Source: Thiodiazotropha sp040507005 (GTDB lineage Bacteria > Pseudomonadota > Gammaproteobacteria > Chromatiales > Chromatiaceae). Taken from it: DNA of 56,533 bases. Positions 49,734 through 56,533 of this stretch are shown here, in pieces. Each line of letters begins with the position of its first letter. Within the stretch, counting starts at the first letter, position 1. The DNA lies in the NCBI GenBank assembly GCA_040507005.1, contig JBEVVS010000077.1, positions 1 to 56,533 of the forward strand. Reading direction: 5' to 3'. The notes beneath the pieces are model-generated. The model worked only from the letters and a program-made list of their open reading frames with translations, made no database searches and was not told where the DNA came from. A program made the position numbers and the translations under genes.

Positions 49734-52613
49734 CTACAGAGAGACTATCAGACGCACCGCATCCAGACGCACCCTGGCTGACTGGAGATGCTGGTGCAGG
49801 GCCATACCCTGATCCTGCATCAGGCGGATCTCCTCTTCACGTATCCCCGGATTGTGTTTTTTCAGCGCCGTCATGCGCTCTATTTCCTCTGTATAGTGCT
49901 GCATCATGCTTTCGACGGCGCTTGCTTTTAACGGCGCTGCGCTATGATGTGCCGCTGATTCAGACTGTTGTAGCAGCTCTCTTATCTGTCCACGGTAACT
50001 CTCGATTACCGGTATCAGGGTCGGTGTATCAAGTGCCTGGGTACTCTCCAGCAATTCATCGCACTCGATGGTTGGATCCCATCGCTTGCCGCTGGCATCC
50101 AGTAGGATGCGGATCAGCGTCGGTGGCAGGAAACGACTCACATGCAGTTTGCTCGGCGCAAGACATTCGACCACGAACAGGGACTCCAGCAACAGTTGTC
50201 CCGACTTCAGCTTTGCATGCTTGCAGGCAATGGCGGAGCTGTTACCGGTCTGTTGGCCGATGATCTGCTCCATGGCATTGCTGACCAGCGGATGCTCCCA
50301 GGTCAGCAGTTGCCGCTCTTCATGGGCGAGGGCATCGTGACGGCTATAGGTTGCTGTCATTCCCTCTGCCGGCAGACCCGGTAGCTGACCGGCAATAACC
50401 TGCTCCCCCGGACGCAGGATAATGCCAGCCTCCCCCAGCTCCTCCGTGTCGATGTTGTAACTGTTGAACAGGTGTTCGAGATAGTGACGCAGATGCGGGG
50501 ATCGATCTTGCGCCTGAAGCTCACCCACCAGCCAGCTGGCGCCGGGTTCTCGGCAGGCGCCCAACTCCAACAGGTGGTCGCGTCCCTGCTGCAAACGTTG
50601 CTGGGTAGCCGTTCTCAGCTGACGGGTCTCTTCCAGGAGTCGCTGCAGTTGGTTTTCCCCGTCCTCACTCTCCAGAGTCTCCCAGAGTCGCGGGCTGAGT
50701 TGTCTGAAAAGTTGGTGGGCACCGGGTACCGGGTGGCTGAAGGCGTCCAGGCCATCCCTGTACCAATGCAGCAGTATGGATTGCGGGCCCGGGTCCAGGT
50801 AGGGGAGATGGATCCGTACCGTCTCTTTCTGGCCGATCCGGTCTAGTCTGCCGATGCGTTGCTCCAGCAGGTCCGGATCCAGGGGCAGGTCGAAGAGGAT
50901 CAGGTGGTGAGCGAACTGAAAATTACGCCCTTCGCTGCCGATCTCGGAGCAGATCATCAATCTGGCCCCCTCGGGATCGGCGAACCAGGCGGCGGACCGA
51001 TCCCGTTCGATGATGCTCATGCGCTCATGAAACAGGGCTGCACCGATCCCGGTTTGTACCCTGATAGCCTCCTGCAGTTCGATGGCAGTCTCCCCATGGG
51101 CGCAGATCAACAGATATTTCCTGGAAAGATGCTGGCGCAGCTGCTCAATCACCCACCCGACCCTCGGGTCTTCCCGCCACCAGGCAGGATGTCCTTGCTC
51201 GGCATATAGACGCTCGGGGGTGAGACTCAACGCCGCCGTATCCCCCCTCTGTTTTACCAGTGCATCCTCGTATCCCGTGGGCAGTGGCAGTGGGTAGCTG
51301 TGTAACTCCCGCGCCGGAAAGCCGCTGACACCGGCGCGTGTATTGCGAAACAACACCCGACCGGTACCGTGCCGATCGAGTAACGTGCCAATCAGGGTCT
51401 CCCTGGCTGCATCCCGTTGTGCCTCATCGGCGTCAACCTCTCCGAGCAGGGGTTGCAGGAGTTGTTGTTCGCTCTCGTCCAGGATATCCCGCAACTGTTG
51501 TGCCCCCGTCTGGGACAGCCTGTTGTGGCGCAGCAGATGTTCCACCGCATCCGCCACCGGCTGGTAGTGTCGCTCCTCCTCCTGAAAGGTCTGCAGGTCA
51601 TAGTAGCGATCCGGGTCGAGCAAGCGCAGACGGGCAAAGTGTCCCGCTTGCCCCAACTGCTCCGGGGTGGCCGTCAACAGCAGCACCCCGGGGGTCTTCA
51701 GGGCCAAGGCCTCGACCAGCAGATACTCGGCGCTGGGGTCCTCGGCGGACCAGGTCAGATGGTGTGCCTCATCCACAATCAACATATCCCAGCCCCCTTC
51801 CAGTGCCTGGCTGAGACGTTGAGCATTGTGATGAAAAAGGTCGAGACTGCAGAGAACCAACTGTTCAGCGTGGAAGGGGTTGTCACCCTGGCCCGAATCC
51901 TGGATCGCCTGGCAGGTCTCCTCGTCGAAGATGCGGAACCTGAGATTGAAACGCCGCATCAGCTCGACCAGCCACTGATGCACCAGAGGGTCCGGTACCA
52001 GGATCAGGGCTCGGCTGCTGCGTCCTGTCATCAGTTGATGATGCAGTATCAGACAGGCCTCGATGGTCTTGCCCAGTCCCACCTCGTCAGCCAGCAGGAC
52101 ACGTGGATTCGGCCGGTTTGCCACCTCGTGGGCGATGTAGAGTTGATGCGGGATCAGATCGATCCTGGGTCCCCCCAGGCCGAGTATGGGTGACTGCAGA
52201 TGACGCCCGAGCTGGCGCAGGGTGTGATAACGCAGATTGAACCAGTGCGGCGGGTCTATCTGAGCCGCAAACAGGCGTTGCTGGGGTTGATCGATACGCA
52301 GCGAGTCGCTGAGATCCGATTCGTTGATAGTGCGCTGCTCCCCGGCCTGGTCTTCTCCCAGGTAGGTCAGGCAGCCGTTCTCCTCGGTCACGCGTTTAAC
52401 CAGCAGAGAGTCCCCATCACGGCTTTTGACCCTGTCACCCACAGTGAAGGTGACCCGTGTCAGGGGAGCCCCCTGTTGGGCATAGACCCTGTTTTCTCCA
52501 ACTGCGGGAAAATGGATGGTGACCGTTCGCCCTGCGGATTCGACAACGTTGCCTAAGCCCAGCTCCGATTCGCTATCACTGATCCAGCGTTGGCCGGGCA
52601 TGAAGAGTGGCAT
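49734..52613 (-). CDS. rapA: RNA polymerase-associated helicase-like protein RapA (HepA)
   Basis: A 959-residue SWI2/SNF2 ATPase that recycles RNA polymerase. The N-terminal Tudor-like domains (PGQRWISDSESELGLGNVVE, VTFTVGDRVKSRDGDSLLVK) precede Walker A ADEVGLGKTIEACLI, DEAH box IVDEAHHLTW, LLLTATPEQLG and the C-terminal helicase motifs (MICSEIGSEGRNFQFAHHLI, LDRIGQKETVRIHLPY). Length is normal for RapA (about 968). It is convergent with the GGDEF-EAL gene. Confidence 0.95.
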   Translation of the reverse strand: MPLFMPGQRWISDSESELGLGNVVESAGRTVTIHFPAVGENRVYAQQGAPLTRVTFTVGDRVKSRDGDSLLVKRVTEENGCLTYLGEDQAGEQRTINESDLSDSLRIDQPQQRLFAAQIDPPHWFNLRYHTLRQLGRHLQSPILGLGGPRIDLIPHQLYIAHEVANRPNPRVLLADEVGLGKTIEACLILHHQLMTGRSSRALILVPDPLVHQWLVELMRRFNLRFRIFDEETCQAIQDSGQGDNPFHAEQLVLCSLDLFHHNAQRLSQALEGGWDMLIVDEAHHLTWSAEDPSAEYLLVEALALKTPGVLLLTATPEQLGQAGHFARLRLLDPDRYYDLQTFQEEERHYQPVADAVEHLLRHNRLSQTGAQQLRDILDESEQQLLQPLLGEVDADEAQRDAARETLIGTLLDRHGTGRVLFRNTRAGVSGFPARELHSYPLPLPTGYEDALVKQRGDTAALSLTPERLYAEQGHPAWWREDPRVGWVIEQLRQHLSRKYLLICAHGETAIELQEAIRVQTGIGAALFHERMSIIERDRSAAWFADPEGARLMICSEIGSEGRNFQFAHHLILFDLPLDPDLLEQRIGRLDRIGQKETVRIHLPYLDPGPQSILLHWYRDGLDAFSHPVPGAHQLFRQLSPRLWETLESEDGENQLQRLLEETRQLRTATQQRLQQGRDHLLELGACREPGASWLVGELQAQDRSPHLRHYLEHLFNSYNIDTEELGEAGIILRPGEQVIAGQLPGLPAEGMTATYSRHDALAHEERQLLTWEHPLVSNAMEQIIGQQTGNSSAIACKHAKLKSGQLLLESLFVVECLAPSKLHVSRFLPPTLIRILLDASGKRWDPTIECDELLESTQALDTPTLIPVIESYRGQIRELLQQSESAAHHSAAPLKASAVESMMQHYTEEIERMTALKKHNPGIREEEIRLMQDQGMALHQHLQSARVRLDAVRLIVSL

Positions 52614-52779
52614 TGGCTATGGTCCTGGAAAAAGAGGCAGATAATATCATTTCACTGGCATCGGTCCAGTCCAGGGTAGCGGGGCAATCTGCTCTGCGAG
52701 TGACTTTTGCGGGAAAAAGGCTTGAGTCTGGGTCACGGCAGGGAATAATATCCCGACGGTAAACTGAGCATGGTGGATT

Positions 52780-53307
52780 GTGGAAAATAAGTTTGAACAA
52801 ATTCTTTGGGGCAGTCGGCTGGTGGTCCTGGCTGCCGTGGTCGCGAGCATGGCAGCAGCCATCGCAATGTTCTATATGGCTTCGGTGGATGCTTTCTACA
52901 TGATCACCCACTTGGGCGATTATGCCTCACCCTCCCTGAGCCCCGAGCAGCGGGTCGATCTGCGCTCTACCACTGTTACCCATGTGGTGGAGATCGTGGA
53001 CGGTTATCTGTTGGCGACTGTGTTGTTGATCTTCTCCCTGGGCCTGTATGAGCTCTTTATCAGCAAAATCGATCATGCGGAGCACTCGGAGAGTGCCTCG
53101 AATGTCTTGATGATCACCAGTCTGGACGACCTGAAGAGCCGGCTCGCCAAGGTTGTCATGATGATTCTGGTGGTGCGCTATTTTGAGTTTGCCCTGGGTA
53201 TGGATTTCACCACACCCATGGATCTACTGCAGTTTGCCGGTGGTATTGCGTTGCTAGGATTAGCCCTCTACCTGGCCCATTTGGCGGACAAGGATGGCGC
53301 TCATTAA
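52780..53307 (+). CDS. UPF0114 (YqhA-family) membrane protein
   Basis: A 175-residue inner-membrane protein with about four spans: residues 10-33, 72-95, about 125-140 and 148-168. The family motifs GSRLVVLAAVVASMAAA, VEIVDGYLLATVLLIFSLGL YELF and SLDDLKSRLAKVVMMILVV are present. Function unknown. The start is GTG (52780); no in-frame ATG lies nearby. Bases 53308-53565 after it hold no gene. Confidence 0.88.
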   Translation: MENKFEQILWGSRLVVLAAVVASMAAAIAMFYMASVDAFYMITHLGDYASPSLSPEQRVDLRSTTVTHVVEIVDGYLLATVLLIFSLGLYELFISKIDHAEHSESASNVLMITSLDDLKSRLAKVVMMILVVRYFEFALGMDFTTPMDLLQFAGGIALLGLALYLAHLADKDGAH

Positions 53308-53565
53308 GCTCCCGTTCAGGGCTTTCTTGTATACTGGCACTGTATCGGATATTGGCTTTTTCCGGTGTCTGCATAGACCCTGAATAGGGGTTGTCAAGGG
53401 CATAAGATGCGTTGTCATTTAATGTAAACTAAAGCGATTGACAATTGTCTTTGATAGCCAATAGTGGTCTATTTACTTTATAATCCGCCGAGTTTTAGGG
53501 AATGGTGTTTCTTGTCCCTGCAGGTGTGTAAGTGTTAACTGTTTGATTTTAGAGGTAATTACCTG

Positions 53566-53889
53566 ATGAATAAAATGAAAATGATGCTGCTGGCTGCCAG
53601 TACGACAATTGTGTCTCTGGGTGCAGTGGCGACTGCTAGCGCTGATCCTGTGGCACTTGCCACGCAACGTGGCTGCATGGCCTGCCACCAGATTGAAACC
53701 AAGGTTGTCGGCCCTGCTTACAAAGAGGTTGCCGCCAAATACAAGGGCCAGGAAGGCGCCGTCGAGATGCTGTCTGCAAAGGTTAAGGCAGGCGGATCCG
53801 GCGTATGGGGCCCTGTACCCATGCCACCTAATGCACATGTCAGCGACGATGACATCAAACTCATTGTCGAGTGGGTGATGACGCTCTGA
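53566..53889 (+). CDS. Cytochrome c551 (NirM-like)
   Basis: A 107-residue periplasmic class I cytochrome. Signal peptide ends near VATASADP. Haem site CMACH (residues 37-41) and axial Met in GPVPMPPNAHVSDDD, with GVWGP before it, match cytochrome c551. It carries electrons between the bc1 complex and terminal reductases or cbb3 oxidase. A strong terminator follows. Confidence 0.93.
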   Translation: MNKMKMMLLAASTTIVSLGAVATASADPVALATQRGCMACHQIETKVVGPAYKEVAAKYKGQEGAVEMLSAKVKAGGSGVWGPVPMPPNAHVSDDDIKLIVEWVMTL

Positions 53890-53920
53890 AGCCAGCACAC
53901 ACAACCTTATCGAAAGATAG

Positions 53921-53956
53921 AAAAAAACGCCTGTCATTGAGCCAGGCGTTTTTTTT
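53921..53956 (+). terminator. Intrinsic terminator after cytochrome c551
   Basis: AACGCCTG and CAGGCGTT form a perfect 8-bp stem around a nine-base loop, flanked by A7 and T8 tracts. The A tract on the left could make it work in both directions. Confidence 0.93.
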
Positions 53957-54158
53957 ATAGATCGAGTGGAGTTCGTTTGACTGGGGTAAATGACGCGATA
54001 TGTGTCAAATGGCCTAAAAATAGCAATAATCCTTGGCTTCTGGTTTGCCATGTATGGGGTATTAGTGTCATTCTCGTCAGCCCTTGATCCAGCCATTTTC
54101 GGGTTGATTGCTACTCGGATGGACTGAGAAGTCGTGTTTAGTGTCAGGAGTATTAAAG

Positions 54159-54644
54159 ATGATCTATTGCAACCGTTTTTCTCTCATTGGGCTGTTGATT
54201 TTGGCCATTGGCCAGACAGCTGTCGCGGGTTCTGTCGCCGATGGCATCATGGTGGAAGATCCCTATGTCAGGGCAGTACCCCCAGGACAGCCGAATTCGG
54301 CCTCTTTCATGGTTTTGCACAACAAGGGCGAGAAGGGGAGTGCACTGATGTCGGCCAGTACGCCTGCCGCTGATGTGGTTGAGCTGCATACTCATACCAT
54401 GGAAGAGGGAATGATGCGTATGCGCAAGGTGGAGAAGATCGACCTGCCGGCAGGGGAAATGGTCAAGCTGCAGCCAGGTGGTTTGCATGTGATGCTGATC
54501 GGTCTGAAGCAGAAACTGGTCCCGGATGAGAAGCTGACCTTGACCCTGACCTTCGAGGATGGATCGAGTCTGCAGGTGGATGCCCCGGTGCGCAAATTGC
54601 AAATGCAGATGAAACAGGGTGGCCAAAAGGGCCATATGCACTGA
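54159..54644 (+). CDS. PCu(A)C-type periplasmic copper chaperone
   Basis: A 161-residue exported protein. Signal peptide IGLLILAIGQTAVAG. DPYVRAVPPGQPNSASFMVL, ELHTHTMEEGMMRMRKVEKI and GGLHVMLIGLK give the H(M)-x10-M-x21-H-x-M copper(I) site of the DR1885/PCuAC family, which loads Cu into cytochrome oxidase. The His/Met-rich tail (MQMKQGGQKGHMH) may hold extra copper. ATG 54159 begins the signal peptide. Confidence 0.92.
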   Translation: MIYCNRFSLIGLLILAIGQTAVAGSVADGIMVEDPYVRAVPPGQPNSASFMVLHNKGEKGSALMSASTPAADVVELHTHTMEEGMMRMRKVEKIDLPAGEMVKLQPGGLHVMLIGLKQKLVPDEKLTLTLTFEDGSSLQVDAPVRKLQMQMKQGGQKGHMH

Positions 54645-54647
54645 TAG

Positions 54648-55682
54648 TTGAAATCAGCACCACCCTTCGAGTCCCGCGAAGCGCTGAAACGGGCATTTAC
54701 TCAGGGGTTGCAGCGGTTAATCAGCAACCCCGGCCTGGGCAGCTATATCCTGGTGCACGCCAATGCCTGTTTTGATACAGAGATCTATAGGGTACTGCGG
54801 CAGTCATTGGCGCGTCGCTTCGACCAATTGGGGGCCTACTGCCGCGAGGCCTTGAGCGAAGGTCGGGAGCTGGCGGGTGCCGATGATGATCAGCTGGTTT
54901 TTTTAAAGCTGATGGCAATCGGTTTCGAGGGTATTCAGGCCACGGAGTTTCGCCAATCGGGGGCGTGGGAGCTGCAATTCAACCATCTCAGGGCCTTTCG
55001 GCCCTCGCGCATGAGCAGGCGGTCCGTAGAGGGTATCAGCAGCCCCTACGACCCTGACGGATTCAACTTCAACAAGCCCTATCTGCGTAAAGAGGTCTTC
55101 TGGGCGGGGGAGTTACAGGGGATTGAGGTTGAGCTGCTATATAACAAATTTCCCTTTGCCCCCCTGCATGGGTTGTTGGTTCCAGATCGACGCAGGCGAC
55201 TGCCGCAATACTTGACCTCCCGCTACCATGACTATGTCTGGTCCCTGGCGGAGGGTTTAGGGTCGGGACTGCCCGGGCTGGGGATCGCCTACAACAGCTA
55301 TGGCGCCTATGCCTCTGTCAACCATCTCCATTTCCAGCTCTATGTGCGTTCATCTCCTTTGCCCATAGAGCAGGGGTGCTGGAGCCATAATGGTGGCAAC
55401 ATGCAGTATCCTTTGGCGTGTGAGGTGTTCACCTCGGCCACTGCAGCTTGGGCCCACATAGCGGCGTTGCATGAGCGTGAGACCAACTACAATCTGATCT
55501 ATCAGCCAGGAAGGCTCTACTGCCTCTCACGCAAGCGGCAGGGCAGCTATCAACATGCACCCTGGACAAGCGGGTTCGCCTGGTACGAGCTTGCCGGTGG
55601 CATTACCACTTTCAGTCGCTCCGATTTCGAAACCCTGGATGGCATGGCTATCGAGCAGGAGATGGCTAAACTTCAGGTCTGA
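54648..55682 (+). CDS. GalT/HIT-superfamily nucleotidyl phosphorylase-like protein
   Basis: A 344-residue cytosolic protein. YNKFPFAPLHGLLVPDRRRR and YNSYGAYASVNHLHFQLYV carry the HxHxQ active site of the GalT branch (His226, His228, Gln230). The surroundings recall GDP-hexose phosphorylases (VTC2/GDPGP1) and Ap4A phosphorylases. Substrate unknown. The start is TTG at 54648, three bases after the copper-chaperone stop and without a clear ribosome binding site; no in-frame ATG precedes the conserved part, so coupling is likely. Confidence 0.75.
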   Translation: MKSAPPFESREALKRAFTQGLQRLISNPGLGSYILVHANACFDTEIYRVLRQSLARRFDQLGAYCREALSEGRELAGADDDQLVFLKLMAIGFEGIQATEFRQSGAWELQFNHLRAFRPSRMSRRSVEGISSPYDPDGFNFNKPYLRKEVFWAGELQGIEVELLYNKFPFAPLHGLLVPDRRRRLPQYLTSRYHDYVWSLAEGLGSGLPGLGIAYNSYGAYASVNHLHFQLYVRSSPLPIEQGCWSHNGGNMQYPLACEVFTSATAAWAHIAALHERETNYNLIYQPGRLYCLSRKRQGSYQHAPWTSGFAWYELAGGITTFSRSDFETLDGMAIEQEMAKLQV

Positions 55683-55707
55683 TTGGATAACTCAGGGTTT
55701 GAATCAG

Positions 55708-55938
55708 TCACTCTAACCATCTCAACAGGTAATAGAGACGGAATCCTTCTGATGAACGGGAGGGCCCCATCACCTCGGCTGCATGGCAGTCTTTCTGTCC
55801 GCTGGCGGTAGCCAGGGCCTCGTCAGCATTGGCGACCGGCTGTACGCAGTTTTCCGGGAAACGTTTACGCCGCTGGCTCGGGGTGTAGATCACCGCGTAG
55901 CAGCGCTTGACGATGGATTGGTCGGGATCGGTTTGCAT
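55708..55938 (-). CDS. Small conserved-looking protein of unknown function
   Basis: A 76-residue basic protein (MQTDPDQSIVKRCYAVIYTP, SQRRKRFPENCVQPVANADE, ALATASGQKDCHAAEVMGPS, RSSEGFRLYYLLRWLE). No domain is recognised, but the composition is protein-like and the opposite strand offers nothing better. ATG 55938 is preferred to an in-frame GTG at 55953. It is divergent from the cytochrome c4 gene. Confidence 0.55.
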   Translation of the reverse strand: MQTDPDQSIVKRCYAVIYTPSQRRKRFPENCVQPVANADEALATASGQKDCHAAEVMGPSRSSEGFRLYYLLRWLE

Positions 55939-55972
55939 AGATTGAACCAGCACTGGCGTAGAGTGTCTGATT

Positions 55973-56002
55973 TTGACCTTTATTAGAAAATTCTGCTATA
56001 GT
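55973..56002 (+). promoter_or_regulatory. Predicted sigma70 promoter for cytochrome c4
   Basis: TTGACC (55973-55978) and TATAGT (55997-56002) are 18 bp apart, which implies an untranslated leader of about 100 bases. It lies in the gap between the small - strand gene and the cytochrome. Confidence 0.55.
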
Positions 56003-56109
56003 TTCGCAGCTTTTTTTCGAGGGCTTTCAGGGTTTCCGCCCAAGGGACGGTGGGGGCTGTTAAGCTCGCAATTTCAACCTATCCAGCAGACTTCAGAGCA
56101 GGATTGATT

Positions 56110-56533
56110 ATGAACAAATGGCTCATAACCGCAACTATTGCCCTTAGCATCCCATTCAACCTGGCCCATGCCGCAGGTAACGCAGATGAGGGAAAAAATC
56201 AGTCCGCAGTCTGTGCAGGTTGTCATGGCGCTGACGGGAACAGCCCGATCAACCCCCTCTGGCCCAAGATTGCAGGGCAGCATCCCAGATATATCGAGAA
56301 ACAGCTCAAGGATTTTAAATCGGGCGCCCGCACCGATCCCACCATGGCGCCGATGGCATTGCCGCTCAGCGATCAGCAAATGGCTGACCTGGCAGCCTAT
56401 TTTTCCTCCCAGCCCAGGCAGATCGGTAAAGCTGCCGCTGACATGGCCAGCGCCGGTGAGGCACTCTACAGGGCCGGAAACTCAGAAACAGGCGTGGTTG
56501 CCTGCATGGCATGCCATGGGCCGGCCGGATCGG
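56110..56533 (+). CDS. Cytochrome c4 (dihaem), 3' end beyond the window
   Basis: The first 141 residues of a periplasmic dihaem cytochrome. Signal peptide ends at NLAHAAG. Haem site 1 is CAGCHGADGN, its Met ligand lies in MAPMALPLSD, and haem site 2 is CMACHGPAG. The spacing and the QHPRYIEKQLKDFKSGAR segment mark the c4 family, which donates electrons to cbb3 oxidase or nitrite reductase. The frame runs off the window edge intact. Confidence 0.93.
   Translation, partial: MNKWLITATIALSIPFNLAHAAGNADEGKNQSAVCAGCHGADGNSPINPLWPKIAGQHPRYIEKQLKDFKSGARTDPTMAPMALPLSDQQMADLAAYFSSQPRQIGKAAADMASAGEALYRAGNSETGVVACMACHGPAGS

Overview
The window reads as a chromosomal segment of a gammaproteobacterium. 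RapA, an RsuA-type pseudouridine synthase, cytochromes c4 and c551, long-form ThiC, a YqhA-type UPF0114 protein and a full urease plus urea ABC transporter set all fit. The mix of urea use, ergothioneine synthesis and small c-type cytochromes recalls Chromatiales or Sedimenticola/Thiodiazotropha-like sulfur oxidisers, but that placement is an inference from family resemblance and no marker gene in the window proves it.

Region 1 (1-10,740) is AT-rich and holds about seventeen small, unrelated, mostly promoterless genes, all on the + strand. They are separated by short imperfectly palindromic spacers with RYYYAAC-like and GTTRRRY-like ends. This is the layout of an integron gene-cassette array. 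No integrase lies in the window, so it is either the distal part of a chromosomal integron with its integrase to the left, or an orphan attC cluster. Cargo includes a RHH/MazF toxin-antitoxin pair, HD hydrolase, DUF2141, PaiB-like, DUF2238, NTF2-like, ankyrin, SGNH hydrolase, GNAT, a possible SUKH-like protein and a zinc-ribbon protein. At least three cassette genes are broken by stops or frameshifts, so the array is partly decayed.

Region 2 (10,989-16,850) is the junction with the GC-richer chromosome: a metzincin-like lipoprotein with a partner lipoprotein, a membrane-anchored TIR protein, and a convergent DUF2235 alpha/beta hydrolase with its own membrane segments.

Region 3 (17,029-33,794) is a urea island. 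On the - strand runs urtB-urtC-urtD-urtE, then an inverted-repeat element, then ureD-ureAB (a gamma/beta fusion)-ureC-ureE-ureF-ureG. On the + strand lies a hybrid sensor kinase whose sensor is an NCS1 permease-like membrane domain plus an eight-cysteine segment, followed by an overlapping LuxR-type response regulator, then an outer-membrane porin and urtA. A 16-bp palindrome (TACGTCAAATGACGTA and a 14/16 match) sits upstream of both urtB and porin-urtA and is the best candidate operator for that regulator. Together the genes would sense a nitrogen compound, pass urea through the porin, bind and import it with UrtA-E, and split it to ammonia.

Region 4 (34,005-56,533) is mostly ordinary chromosome: a MocA-like nucleotidyltransferase, an alkyltransferase-like protein, a Rieske/glutamate-synthase-domain fusion, egtB-egtD, EthD and SnoaL-like proteins, an ISOC-type hydrolase, an isoaspartyl methyltransferase-like protein, a TPP riboswitch controlling thiC, a surface beta-propeller protein with a C-terminal sorting-like tail, an RsuA-like enzyme, a PAS-PAS-GGDEF-EAL protein, RapA, YqhA, cytochrome c551, a PCu(A)C copper chaperone, a GalT/HIT-like enzyme and a cytochrome c4 cut off by the window end. 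I saw no rRNA, tRNA, CRISPR array or transposase.
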